Below, piece after piece: positions 31,195 through 39,801 of a stretch of 62,383 nt of DNA. The notes under the pieces were generated by a model. The model made no database searches and was not told the DNA's origin. It saw only the letters and a program-made list of their open reading frames with translations. The stretch covers positions 1-62,383 of the forward strand of contig NZ_VAHO01000020.1 in NCBI RefSeq assembly GCF_005796225.1, given 5' to 3'. The translations under genes and the position numbers were made by a program. How positions within the stretch are numbered: position 1 is the first letter of the stretch; each line of letters starts with the position of its first letter. Source of the DNA: Pseudarthrobacter sp. NamE5 (GTDB lineage Bacteria > Actinomycetota > Actinomycetes > Actinomycetales > Micrococcaceae).

Positions 31195-32397
31195 ATGAGC
31201 AGGCATCAGCTAATTCCTTCGCATCCCGGACCGGGCCAGACCGGGGCTTTCACTGCAGCAGAGCCGGGCGCCCCGGAACCTTCCCGCGCAGCTGCCTCCG
31301 GAAGTGCCGCGGGACGGAATGCGGACGTCTGGCTGCCCGAGGGTGGAGACGAGGTCCTGCTGGTTACGTCGTCCGCCCTGCTTCGGGCGGAGGTGGAGCG
31401 GATCGTCGCAGCCGCGGGGGCGCAGGTGCGTGTGGTGGCCGATGCGGTTGCGGCAGGCAGGCATTGGGACAGCGCTGCCGCCGTCCTGGTGGGAAGCGAC
31501 ATCCGGGAACTGCCGCCGCGCCGGCAGTCACCCGCTGTCCTGGTGGGACTGGACGGTGAGGGTGACAGCTTGTGGCACCTTGCCGCTGTTCTAGGAGCCG
31601 AGCGGGTGGCTGTTCTGCCGGATGCTGCAGCCTGGCTTGCCGACCATTTGAGCCGGTCCCGATCGCCCGGCCCGGGCGGTTTGATCTTGGGTGTGACCGG
31701 TGGCTGCGGCGGCGCCGGGGCCACGACGGCGGCGATTTGGATAGCCCAGGCCGCTGCCGGCCTCGGCATCCGTGTGCTGCTGGTGGACGGTGATCCCTGG
31801 GGCGGCGGGCTGGAGCTCGCCCTTGCTGCCGAAGAGAACCCGGGCCTGCGCTGGCCTGACCTTTCCGGGGCCAGGGGCAGCATCGATCCGGTGCAGCTTG
31901 CAGACTCCCTTCCGGTGGCGGACGGCTTCTCGTTCCTGTCCTGGCCCGCCAGCCGTGAGCAGCCCGTGCCGGTTGCCGCTGCCGCCATCGCTGGCGTCCT
32001 TGATGCCGCACGGCGGGGGTATGAGCTGGTGGTGGTGGACATCGGCCGGGGGACGGAGCCCATCCATTCCTTCGCCTGGGACTGCGACCGGATCGCTGTG
32101 GTGGTTCCGGCCCAGCTGAAGGCTGCCGTCGCGGCGGTGCGGCTGCTGCAGGAATTTCCTCCGGTGGAGGCTGCACTCCTGGTCCGCAGCAAGCCCGACG
32201 GGGCGCTGGACGGCCCCATGATTGCCGAAGCGATCGGACTTCCTGTCCAGGGCCGCGTGCCTGAGCTGCGCGGAGTCCCTGCCGCAATGGAAAGCGGTCG
32301 CCTCCTGGAACTGGGCAAGCGCCGGAGCGTCCGGCACTTCGCTGCTTCAGTGCTGGATCTTCTCGGCGACAACGTCCCTTCCGGGGAACTTGGATGA
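31195..32397 (+). CDS. Septum-site-determining Ssd/CpaE-like protein with lysine-less P-loop
   Basis: A 400-residue ParA/MinD-superfamily protein equivalent to Ssd (Rv3660c) and CpaE of Tad systems. Residues 50-155 resemble a receiver-like domain (VLLVTSSALLRAEVERIVAAAG). The nucleotide-binding loop reads GGCGGAGATT (169-178): both the deviant signature Lys and the P-loop Lys of KGGVGKTT are missing (Cys171 and Ala176). LLVDGDPWGGG and VVVDIGRGTEP supply the switch aspartates. It would localise the pilus machinery or affect septation rather than act as a normal ATPase. GGAGAG lies ahead of the ATG at 31195. It overlaps cpaF by four bases. Confidence 0.85.
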   Translation: MSRHQLIPSHPGPGQTGAFTAAEPGAPEPSRAAASGSAAGRNADVWLPEGGDEVLLVTSSALLRAEVERIVAAAGAQVRVVADAVAAGRHWDSAAAVLVGSDIRELPPRRQSPAVLVGLDGEGDSLWHLAAVLGAERVAVLPDAAAWLADHLSRSRSPGPGGLILGVTGGCGGAGATTAAIWIAQAAAGLGIRVLLVDGDPWGGGLELALAAEENPGLRWPDLSGARGSIDPVQLADSLPVADGFSFLSWPASREQPVPVAAAAIAGVLDAARRGYELVVVDIGRGTEPIHSFAWDCDRIAVVVPAQLKAAVAAVRLLQEFPPVEAALLVRSKPDGALDGPMIAEAIGLPVQGRVPELRGVPAAMESGRLLELGKRRSVRHFAASVLDLLGDNVPSGELG

Positions 32398-33695
32398 AGC
32401 AGCACCGTATGGAGGCGCAGGAGGAAGGACTCCGGCGGCGGGCACGGATCCTCGAGCCAGGCCAGGGCGACTGGCGCCGGCGCGAACGCCGCCCCGGGTT
32501 AGGGCAGGCCGTGGACGCCGGGCTGCTCGAATCGGTGCGAGAGTCCATGATGGCCGAAGCGGAGGCGGTGACACCGTCCCGGGTGGCAGCTGCGGTCCAG
32601 GCAACGGGCAAGCTGCTGGGAACGGCAGGCTCGCTCGCAGCCGTTGAACGGATCAGCGCCGAACTGAACGGTCTGGGGCCCTTACAGGGGCTAACCCGCG
32701 ATCCCGCTGTCACGGATATCTTTGTGAATGCCCCGGGCTCCGTATGGGTTGACAAAGGGAGCGGTATCGAACGCATGCCGGTGGCCTTTGACAGCGAAGC
32801 CCAGTTGCGCGCCCTGGCGTGCCGGCTGGTGGCGGCAGGCGGCCGGCGGCTTGACGACGGTTCCCCGTGCGTGGACGTCCGACTGGCCGGCGGCTACCGC
32901 GTCCATGCCGTATTGCCCCCGGTCTCCACGGCAGGAACGCTGTTGAGCATCCGGATACGACGTGAACGTGTTTTCACAATGGATGAGCTGCAGCTGGGCG
33001 GCATGTTCGGCGCCGCGCTCCGGCAGGTCCTGGAGAAGGTGGTGGAGCGCCGGCTGAGCTTCCTGATCAGCGGCGCCACCGGATCCGGGAAGACCACCCT
33101 GCTGTCCACGCTGCTGGGCCTCTGCGTTCCCTCTGAACGGCTAGTTCTCATCGAGGATGCGTCGGAGCTCAATCCTGTTCATCCCCATATCGTGTCGCTG
33201 GAATCCCGGCATGGAAACCTTGAAGGCGGCGGCCAGGTGGACCTGGGAGACCTCGTCCGGGAGGCATTGCGCATGCGGCCGGACAGGCTGGTGGTGGGTG
33301 AATGCCGCGGCGCCGAGGTGCGGGAGCTGCTCACTGCCATGAACACCGGCCACAGCGGCGGGGGCGGAACCATTCACGCGAATGCGGCCACTGCCGTTCC
33401 TGCCAGACTCACCGCGCTGGGCGCGCTCGCGGGGTTGGATACCCAGGCGATGCGGCTCCAGGCGGCGAGCGCCCTGGATGTGGTGATTCATGTGGACCGT
33501 ACGCGAAGGGGCCGGGAGGTTACCTGTGTGGGCCTGGTGGGGGACGGGCCGGACGGCCTTGCCGTGCTGCCGGCCCTGGAGGCTGGCGCGGGTGCACTGG
33601 CTCCGGGTCCGGGTTGGCAGGTGCTTGCGGCACGGTTAGGACTTGGCCCGGGTTCAGGCCTGGGGCCGCAACCGGGGCTTGAGGAGCCGGAATGA
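32394..33695 (+). CDS. cpaF: CpaF/TadA family pilus-assembly ATPase
   Basis: A 433-residue secretion ATPase that powers Tad (Flp) pilus assembly. The N-terminal domain (about 55-200) carries DPAVTDIFVNAPGSVWVD; the RecA-like domain has Walker A GATGSGKT (227-234), the Asp box LVLIEDASEL, Walker B region RPDRLVVGECRGAEV, and the His box GGGGTIHANAA. It overlaps both neighbours by ATGA and so belongs to one tightly coupled operon. Confidence 0.93.
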   Translation: MKQHRMEAQEEGLRRRARILEPGQGDWRRRERRPGLGQAVDAGLLESVRESMMAEAEAVTPSRVAAAVQATGKLLGTAGSLAAVERISAELNGLGPLQGLTRDPAVTDIFVNAPGSVWVDKGSGIERMPVAFDSEAQLRALACRLVAAGGRRLDDGSPCVDVRLAGGYRVHAVLPPVSTAGTLLSIRIRRERVFTMDELQLGGMFGAALRQVLEKVVERRLSFLISGATGSGKTTLLSTLLGLCVPSERLVLIEDASELNPVHPHIVSLESRHGNLEGGGQVDLGDLVREALRMRPDRLVVGECRGAEVRELLTAMNTGHSGGGGTIHANAATAVPARLTALGALAGLDTQAMRLQAASALDVVIHVDRTRRGREVTCVGLVGDGPDGLAVLPALEAGAGALAPGPGWQVLAARLGLGPGSGLGPQPGLEEPE

Positions 33696-34537
33696 TTGCT
33701 CTTCTTGTTGTGGCCCTGGCACTGGCCGCGGTACTGCTGGTCAAGCCCCCGCTCGGCGCTCGTGCCAGGTTGCGCCGTGCCTGGGCCCGCGGCACTCCTT
33801 CAGGTTCCAGCGTCCCGCCGGATTCCGGCGCAGGCCGGGCGGGTATCTTTCCCGGGAGCCGGCGCTTTTCGGGGACCGGAGGCTTCCCGACGCTTCAGGC
33901 TCTTTGGGGGACCCGCCATGGCGCCGGGAAATCGTCCGGACAGCCTGCCGCTTCCTTGACCCTGGTGGTTCAGCAACTGGCCGCCCTGCTCAAGGGCGGC
34001 CGTGCACCGGCCCGGCTTTGGGACGAAATTTGGACGGTATATGGCTCCCCGACTTCCCGCTCCCATGGCCTGTCGCAGGGGACGGTCGCCTTGTTGGTTT
34101 CAGCCCGTGCCGCTGCTGCCAGCGGCACTCCGGTCTCGGGCGCAATACGCCGGGCCCTTCCTACCTCGTTTCCCAGACGGGGCAGGGAATCCCGGATCTG
34201 GTCGGACCTGACTGCTTGCTTCGACATTGCAGAAGCAAGCGGCTGTCCTTTGGCTGATGTACTTGCCAGATTCGCCGCACAGCTTGAGGTGGAGGACGAC
34301 GCCGAGGCTGCACGCCAGACTGCCCTGGCTGGCCCGAAAGCAACCGTAAGCCTCCTCACCTGGCTTCCTCTGATGGGGTTGGGGCTTGGGATCGCACTGG
34401 GGGTGGATCCGCTGGCCATGCTGCTGGGAACACCTTGGGGACTGGCAGCGTTCGCTGCCGGAATCGGCCTGACGGTGGCTGGAAGAGTGTGGTCGGCGAG
34501 GCTTGTGGCGGCGGCAGCCGGAGCTGACATGCCATGA
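33692..34537 (+). CDS. tadB: TadB-like pilus-assembly membrane protein
   Basis: A 281-residue inner-membrane platform protein with a type II secretion F domain. A membrane helix lies at the extreme N-terminus (MIALLVVALALAAVLLV), a basic low-complexity stretch follows, then the F domain (about 95-230), and two C-terminal helices (LPLMGLGLGIALGVDPL, LAAFAAGIGLTVAGRVW). It is expected to form a complex with the TadC product. The start overlaps the cpaF stop and the end overlaps tadC (ATGA both times). Confidence 0.85.
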   Translation: MIALLVVALALAAVLLVKPPLGARARLRRAWARGTPSGSSVPPDSGAGRAGIFPGSRRFSGTGGFPTLQALWGTRHGAGKSSGQPAASLTLVVQQLAALLKGGRAPARLWDEIWTVYGSPTSRSHGLSQGTVALLVSARAAAASGTPVSGAIRRALPTSFPRRGRESRIWSDLTACFDIAEASGCPLADVLARFAAQLEVEDDAEAARQTALAGPKATVSLLTWLPLMGLGLGIALGVDPLAMLLGTPWGLAAFAAGIGLTVAGRVWSARLVAAAAGADMP

Positions 34538-35154
34538 CCTTGCCCTTTGCGTCAGCTTTCGTGCTCTTCCTGGTACTCGGCGCGGCGGCGGGTGTTATGT
34601 GTACGGGCCGGGGGAGTGCGGGGAAGAGGCTGGCCGCCGTCCGCTTACGGGCCACTTCCTCCTCCGCAGATGCCTCCGCCGCCAGCCCCGGAGATTTCCC
34701 TTCCAGTAGCATGTCCGGGGGCCTGCGGGACACTGCTATGATGCTGGAACTTGTCGCCGCCATGCTGGACGCAGGGTCGGGCATAGGACGTTCCCTCGAG
34801 CTGGTGTCGGCCTCCGCTTCTGCCAGGTACAGAAATGCCCTCCGGCCGGTGGTCGCAGCACTGGCCATAGGCGCTGACTGGGAAACGGCTTGGCGCAGCA
34901 GCGCGGTCCGCCTGCCGGAGGTGCTGGAACTGCGGGATGCGCTGGGGTTCGCGGCGCTGACCGGTGCCCCGTCGTCAGCAATTCTGTACGCCCAGGCCGC
35001 CCGGCTGCGCCGGCAGAGGTTCCGGGCAGCAGAAAAGCGTGCCGCCTCACTGGGCGTGAAACTGGTTGTTCCGCTGGGCCTGTGTTCCCTTCCGGCCTTC
35101 ATCTGCCTGGGCGTGGTGCCGGTGCTCCTTGCCCTGGTGCCTTCCGGGTCCTAG
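34534..35154 (+). CDS. tadC: TadC-like pilus-assembly membrane protein
   Basis: A 206-residue second platform protein. It has one N-terminal helix (FASAFVLFLVLGAAAGVM), an F-domain body (residues 65-150: MMLELVAAMLDAGSGIGRSLELV and WRSSAVRLPEVLELRDALGFA), and a C-terminal helix pair (LVVPLGLCSLPAFICLGVVPVLLALV). It is shorter than proteobacterial TadC (about 320) but typical of actinobacteria. A 157-base gap separates it from the pilin gene. Confidence 0.85.
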   Translation: MTLPFASAFVLFLVLGAAAGVMCTGRGSAGKRLAAVRLRATSSSADASAASPGDFPSSSMSGGLRDTAMMLELVAAMLDAGSGIGRSLELVSASASARYRNALRPVVAALAIGADWETAWRSSAVRLPEVLELRDALGFAALTGAPSSAILYAQAARLRRQRFRAAEKRAASLGVKLVVPLGLCSLPAFICLGVVPVLLALVPSGS

Positions 35155-35311
35155 GCACTCGTCTTCTCCTCTACACCGGAACTTCTCCTCCACACCGGGC
35201 AATCGCTGGGCTTTTCCACTTACCAGCATGCGAGCCTTACTGCTGCTGCAAGGGCCCGGAAGAGTGAAGACAGCCGGCAATTCCGTCGGCCGAACGAAAG
35301 GAAAACACCAT

Positions 35312-35656
35312 ATGTCCACTCATTACCGCCGCCACTACACGGACGGGTCTGCAGCTATCACCGCCGCACGCCCAGCCTCGAGGGGACACCGCGGCATCAA
35401 GCACCGCCACGGCAACGTCCAAGGGATTGCGGACCAGCAGACCGTGGTGGAACTCCATCCCGGTGCCAGTCTTCGCAAGGACGCCAGGCGGGCTGGCCGC
35501 CTCCTCGGATCGGAAGCAGGAATGGCAACAGCCGAATACGCTATCGCCACACTCGCCGCCGTGGGTTTTGCCGGGTTGCTGGTCTTCATCCTCCGGAGCG
35601 AGGAGGTCCGCGGCTTCCTGCTGAACCTGATCAGGACCGCGTTGGCCCTCCCGTGA
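35312..35656 (+). CDS. Flp-like pilin (DUF4244) with a long leader
   Basis: A 114-residue DUF4244 protein, the presumed major pilin. The C-terminal part is pilin-like: SEAG70|M71ATAEYAIATL, with Glu75 at +5 after the expected prepilin-peptidase cut, then a hydrophobic helix AAVGFAGLLVFIL and a short tail. The first 70 residues form a basic, His/Arg-rich leader, much longer than the typical Flp leader. AAAGGA precedes the ATG at 35312; an in-frame ATG at 35228 lacks such a site. No prepilin peptidase (TadV) gene lies in this cluster. It overlaps the following TadE gene by the GTGA junction. Confidence 0.82.
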   Translation: MSTHYRRHYTDGSAAITAARPASRGHRGIKHRHGNVQGIADQQTVVELHPGASLRKDARRAGRLLGSEAGMATAEYAIATLAAVGFAGLLVFILRSEEVRGFLLNLIRTALALP

Positions 35657-36069
35657 CAGGCGCGCCGGCCATGCTCCCCGTTCAAAAACCGACCGTGGCA
35701 CCTGTTCGCTCCCAAGGTCCCGGGCCAAGCCGTTCGCGCGGGGCCGTGACGGCCGAGTTCGCCGTCACGCTGCCTGCGGTCCTGTTGCTGCTGGCCATGC
35801 TGCTGGCAGGCGCCTCGGCTGGCGTTACCCAGTTGCGGCTGGAGGAGGGAGCACGGGCCGGCGCCCGCGCCCTTGCCCGCGGTGACGACCCCGCCACTGT
35901 TGAAAGGATCGTGCGGACGCTGTCGGGATCGTCGGCGTCGGCAGCGGTCTCGGCCGAGGGCCAATGGCTGAGCGTTACCGTGACTGACCGGGTGGGTGGT
36001 CCCCTCGGGTCCTCGATTCCCTGGCAGCTCACGGCCAGGGCCTCCACCAGGAGCGAGGCAGGAAGATGA
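35653..36069 (+). CDS. TadE-like pseudopilin
   Basis: A 138-residue minor pseudopilin. RG30|AVTAEFAVTLPAVLLLL shows the processing site with Glu35 at +5, followed by a hydrophobic helix and a soluble domain (RLEEGARAGARALARG...). The GTG start at 35653 overlaps the pilin stop. It would be processed by the same peptidase as the pilin and added to the base or tip of the pilus. Confidence 0.85.
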   Translation: MTGAPAMLPVQKPTVAPVRSQGPGPSRSRGAVTAEFAVTLPAVLLLLAMLLAGASAGVTQLRLEEGARAGARALARGDDPATVERIVRTLSGSSASAAVSAEGQWLSVTVTDRVGGPLGSSIPWQLTARASTRSEAGR

Positions 36070-36506
36070 AAGGAGGGCTCAGAACACCCGGATGTTCGGC
36101 CGGATTTCAACAATATGGGACGCGGCGGTTCCCGGAGCCGGGGCAGCGATGCAGGGATGGCTCAGGTGGCCGGGAGCGCGGGTCCGGGACAGTCCTGGCG
36201 GCCGGCCTCGCCTTGGTAGTGATGACGGCCATGGCGCTCATGCTGCTGCTGGCACAGTCGGCCGTCCTGGCCAGCAGGGCTGCGGCGGCTGCCGACCTTG
36301 CAGCGCTCGCAGCAGCCGATGCACTCCGCGGCGTCACCGATGGGGATCCCTGCACCGTTGCTTCGGAGGTTGCCGCCCGGCAGGGGGCCGCCATCCTGGG
36401 CTGCGCCGAGGGGCCGGGCCAGACCATCGAGGTAAGGACCAAGCTGCTGGAGCGGAGCGTGCTGGCGTCGGCCACGGGACGTGCCCGTGCCGGTCCTCCA
36501 CCCTGA
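36066..36506 (+). CDS. Rv3654c family TadE-like/TadG-like protein
   Basis: A 146-residue protein ending the Tad operon. After an Arg/Gly-rich N-terminus, RGSGTVLAAGLALVVMTAMALMLLLA is the membrane anchor (about 38-65), followed by a helix-rich domain SRAAAAADLAALAAADAL and two Cys residues that may pair (DPCTVAS and LGCAEG). This matches the helicase/secretion-neighbourhood TadE-like family (Rv3654c). It overlaps the TadE gene by ATGA and converges on the DUF1998 helicase gene, as in mycobacteria. Confidence 0.8.
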   Translation: MKGGLRTPGCSAGFQQYGTRRFPEPGQRCRDGSGGRERGSGTVLAAGLALVVMTAMALMLLLAQSAVLASRAAAAADLAALAAADALRGVTDGDPCTVASEVAARQGAAILGCAEGPGQTIEVRTKLLERSVLASATGRARAGPPP

Positions 36507-36532
36507 CGCAACTCGTCTATCCCGACGCAGGT

Positions 36533-38914
36533 TTACACCCTGGGCTGCGCTTCGATAGTCAGGCTGCCCGCCTCGGTGGCGTCCTTGAGGAGGACATCAA
36601 GAAGGGAAACCGCAGCGGCTTTGTCCAGTGGGTTGTTCTTGTTCCCGCATTTGGGTGACTGAACGCAGGAGGGGCAGCCGGAATCGCATTCGCAGGCCTT
36701 GATGGCGTCACGGGTGGCAGTGAGCCACACCTTGGCCTTGTCGAAGGCGCGTTCGGCAAAGCCGGCGCCGCCGGGGTGCCCGTCATATACGAAGATGGTG
36801 GGCAGCCCGGTGTCCGCGTGCAGCGCGGTGGACACCCCGCCGATGTCCCAGCGGTCACTGGATGCTACCAGGGGCAGGAGACCGATGGCTGCATGTTCTG
36901 CCGCGTGCAGGGCGCCGGGGAACTGGGCTTCAATAAGGCCTGCGGCTGTGAGGGAGCGGTTGTCAACCACGAACCAGACTGCCCTGGTGAACAGTTCGCG
37001 GGCACCAAGGTCCAAGGGTTCCTCCCCGAGGATCTCATTGGAGACCAGGGCCTTGCGCTGGAAGGAGACCACCTGGGTGGTGACTTTGACCTCGCCGAAG
37101 TGCACCGTGACCTCACCCCACTCGACTGTCCGCTGGGTTTCCAAAACCTCAATCTGCGTGACGTCCCGGGCGGTGGTGTAGTAGTCCGGATTGGCGCGGC
37201 GGACCATTACGCAGTGGTCCTCTTCGTTCAGGTCCTCCACCACGTAGCTGTCACCCTGATGGACGTACACGGCACCGGTATGGGCCTGGTAGTGGGTTTG
37301 GGGGGAATCCATGGTTCCCAGCAGCGATCCTGTCTCGGCATCGACAATGCTGACGGGTCCGCCGCCGTCGCCCCGCAGGTTGACCATGCCCGCGGCGCTT
37401 TCGGAGTGCGTCCAGAACCAGCCAGCAGGCCTCCGGCGAAGGTAGCCCTGGGCCACCAGCCGGTCCAGCAGGGACTCCGCCGTGCTTCCGAACAGGCCGA
37501 GTTCGGCGGGACCGAGCGGGAGCTCTGCGGCTGCGGCACACAGGTGCGGTCCGAGGACGTAGGGGTTGGAGGGGTCGAAGACGGTTGCTTCCACTGACAC
37601 GTCGAAGATTGCTTCCGGATGGTTCACCAGGAAGGTGTCCAGGGGATCATCGCTGGCAACGAACGCGGCGATGGCATCCTGCCCTGCCCGTCCCGCCCGG
37701 CCGATCTGTTGGAAAAGGGAGGCGCGGGTGCCAGGCCAGCCCGCCACCAGGACAGCGTCCAGGCCGGAGATGTCGATGCCGAGCTCCAGGGCGGAGGTAC
37801 TCGAGACGCCCAGGAGCTCACCGGAGCGCAGGGCTCTTTCCACGGCCCTGCGTTCTTCCGGCAGGTACCCCGAACGGTAGGCGGCCACCCGCTGCGGCAG
37901 GCTGGGGTCCACCTCGTCAAGAAGCCGTTTGGTGATTGCGGAGATGGTTTCCGCGCCGCGCCGGGACTTGATGAAGGCAATGGTCCGGGTTTGGGCTGAA
38001 ACGAGGTTTGCCAGCAGGTCGGCTGTTTCAGCCACGGCTGTACGCCGTTCTTTTGCACCGTTCTCACCCCGGATTTCAGTCAGGGCAGGTTCCCAGAAAG
38101 CCACGGTGGTGGCACCGTGCGGGGAACCGTCGCGGGATACTGCCTTCACTGGTGCGCCGATGAGCCGCGAGAAAGAGACCTCAGGTTCTGAGGCGGTGGC
38201 AGAGGCTGCAATGAAGACCGGCTCGGGATAGGCGGTGCCGGCGCCGTAATAGGCGCAGATCCGGCGCAGCCGGCGCATCAGGTTCGCCACATGTGAGCCA
38301 AACACGCCCCGGTAGCTGTGCGCCTCGTCAACGATCACGTAGCGCAGGCGGCGGAAGAACCCGGCCCACCAGGCATGGTTGGGAAGGATCCCGAAGTGCA
38401 GCATGTCCGGGTTGGCCAGGATGAAGTTGGCGTGGTCCCTGATCCAGCGGCGGGATGCCGGGTCGGTGTCGCCGTCGTAGGTTTCGGCCCGGACCGTGGG
38501 CAGCCGGAGTGCGCGGACGGCATTGAGCTGGTCAGCAGCGAGCGCCTTGGTGGGTGACAGGTACAGCATTACCGCCCCGTCGTCGTGGATCTTTCCCGGA
38601 TCCGCGAGGACGCGCAGTTCCGAGCGGTGCACGGCATCGAGGGCCGGCAATTGGTACGCGAGCGACTTTCCGGAGGCGGTTCCTGTCGCCACCACCACGT
38701 GTTCGCCGCCGTGCGCGATCCCGGCGGCCTCCACCTGGTGCCGGTAGGGCTCCCGGATGCCGAGTGACCCATACGCCTCAACCAGGTCCGGATGCACCCA
38801 TTCCGGCCACGGCTCATGCTCGGCCTGCCGGGCCGGGATAGTGCGGACATGACGGAGCTGCTCCGGTTCCGGGCCGCGGCCCAGCAGGGGAATCAGGGAG
38901 TCATGGGGGTTCAC
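36533..38914 (-). CDS. DEAD/DEAH helicase with DUF1998 (MrfA-like)
   Basis: A 793-residue helicase. Motifs: ATGTASGKSLAYQLPAL (Walker A, near 78), VIVDEAHSYRG (DEVH/DEAH type), SATAS, then the second RecA domain with ELGIDISGLDAV and QQIGRAGRAGQ. The C-terminal DUF1998 region has the Cys cluster CECDSGCPSCVQSPKCG expected to bind metal. MrfA of Bacillus, with this layout, repairs mitomycin C lesions; Rv3649 is the positional homologue. GTG at 38914 is the start. Convergence with the Tad operon is conserved with mycobacteria. Confidence 0.92.
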   Translation of the reverse strand: MNPHDSLIPLLGRGPEPEQLRHVRTIPARQAEHEPWPEWVHPDLVEAYGSLGIREPYRHQVEAAGIAHGGEHVVVATGTASGKSLAYQLPALDAVHRSELRVLADPGKIHDDGAVMLYLSPTKALAADQLNAVRALRLPTVRAETYDGDTDPASRRWIRDHANFILANPDMLHFGILPNHAWWAGFFRRLRYVIVDEAHSYRGVFGSHVANLMRRLRRICAYYGAGTAYPEPVFIAASATASEPEVSFSRLIGAPVKAVSRDGSPHGATTVAFWEPALTEIRGENGAKERRTAVAETADLLANLVSAQTRTIAFIKSRRGAETISAITKRLLDEVDPSLPQRVAAYRSGYLPEERRAVERALRSGELLGVSSTSALELGIDISGLDAVLVAGWPGTRASLFQQIGRAGRAGQDAIAAFVASDDPLDTFLVNHPEAIFDVSVEATVFDPSNPYVLGPHLCAAAAELPLGPAELGLFGSTAESLLDRLVAQGYLRRRPAGWFWTHSESAAGMVNLRGDGGGPVSIVDAETGSLLGTMDSPQTHYQAHTGAVYVHQGDSYVVEDLNEEDHCVMVRRANPDYYTTARDVTQIEVLETQRTVEWGEVTVHFGEVKVTTQVVSFQRKALVSNEILGEEPLDLGARELFTRAVWFVVDNRSLTAAGLIEAQFPGALHAAEHAAIGLLPLVASSDRWDIGGVSTALHADTGLPTIFVYDGHPGGAGFAERAFDKAKVWLTATRDAIKACECDSGCPSCVQSPKCGNKNNPLDKAAAVSLLDVLLKDATEAGSLTIEAQPRV

Positions 38915-38992
38915 CCCAACATTGTTTCACCCGGCGGGCCCGGGTCAGCCCCGGTTCGCCCTAGGGGTAACAGCCACAGACATCAGCAGGGT

Positions 38993-39685
38993 TCAGCTCA
39001 GGGAAAGGTCGGAACCGTCCTGCGAAGCGGAGAGCATCAGCACGCGGGAAACCGTGGTCCAGCCCAGGTGCGAATACAGCTTCTGGCCATCCGAAGAGGC
39101 CAGCAGGAGCCCCTCCTGCACGTCGTGCTCGAAGGCCTTCGCTGCCAGTGCCCGCATGATGAAGCTGCCCAGGCCGCGCCGCTGGAAACCCGGTTCGGTA
39201 ATAATCTTGTCGAACACCGCAGTGTCACCCACCACGAACACCCGCCCGCTGGCAGCAACAGAGTCGCCGGAACGGACCTCGGCATAATGGACGCCGTTCT
39301 CTTCCCACGTTGACACGCTCAGGTCGTCGTCGGAAAGCCAGGGATCCTCGGCATCCTGGGTCTCCATGTCCACGATCATCATCGTCTGCGAATCAGACGT
39401 GACATTGAGGCCATACCTGCCAGCCATGGCGGAGTAGCGGGCGATGTCATTGGTCAGGATGGTTAGGACCCTTGGGGGAACTTCCGCCGTTTTCGCCGCC
39501 AGGGCGGCGAACTCGTCGTCCGTGGGTTCCGAAGCGAAGTATTCCCATTCGCCGCTGGTGTCGGCCCGGAGTGCGGCAGGGAAGCGTCCCTCCTTCGCCG
39601 TGCTGTAGCCACGACAACCGGCCCAGCCTGCCACCCACACTTCAAGCAGGCCAGTGATGTCTTCAACCATGGTTTCCGGACTCAT
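38993..39685 (-). CDS. GNAT family N-acetyltransferase
   Basis: A 230-residue protein with a C-terminal GNAT domain: VRSGDSVAASGRVFVVGDTAVFDKIITEPGFQRRGLGSFIMRAL contains the acetyl-CoA pyrophosphate loop (QRRGLG), followed by ASSDGQKLYSHLGW. The first 110 residues are not clearly catalytic and may form a second degenerate GNAT fold. The substrate is unknown. It is divergent from the trhO gene. Confidence 0.8.
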   Translation of the reverse strand: MSPETMVEDITGLLEVWVAGWAGCRGYSTAKEGRFPAALRADTSGEWEYFASEPTDDEFAALAAKTAEVPPRVLTILTNDIARYSAMAGRYGLNVTSDSQTMMIVDMETQDAEDPWLSDDDLSVSTWEENGVHYAEVRSGDSVAASGRVFVVGDTAVFDKIITEPGFQRRGLGSFIMRALAAKAFEHDVQEGLLLASSDGQKLYSHLGWTTVSRVLMLSASQDGSDLSLS

Positions 39686-39801
39686 GGATGAACACTATTC
39701 CAGCCCGATCGCCAGCAACAGGGGGCGGCGGAGAGCTTATGCAATTGTGATGCACCCTGGGCCAGGCTGCCAGGGAGAACCGGGCCGGTACCCTTAAATA
39801 C

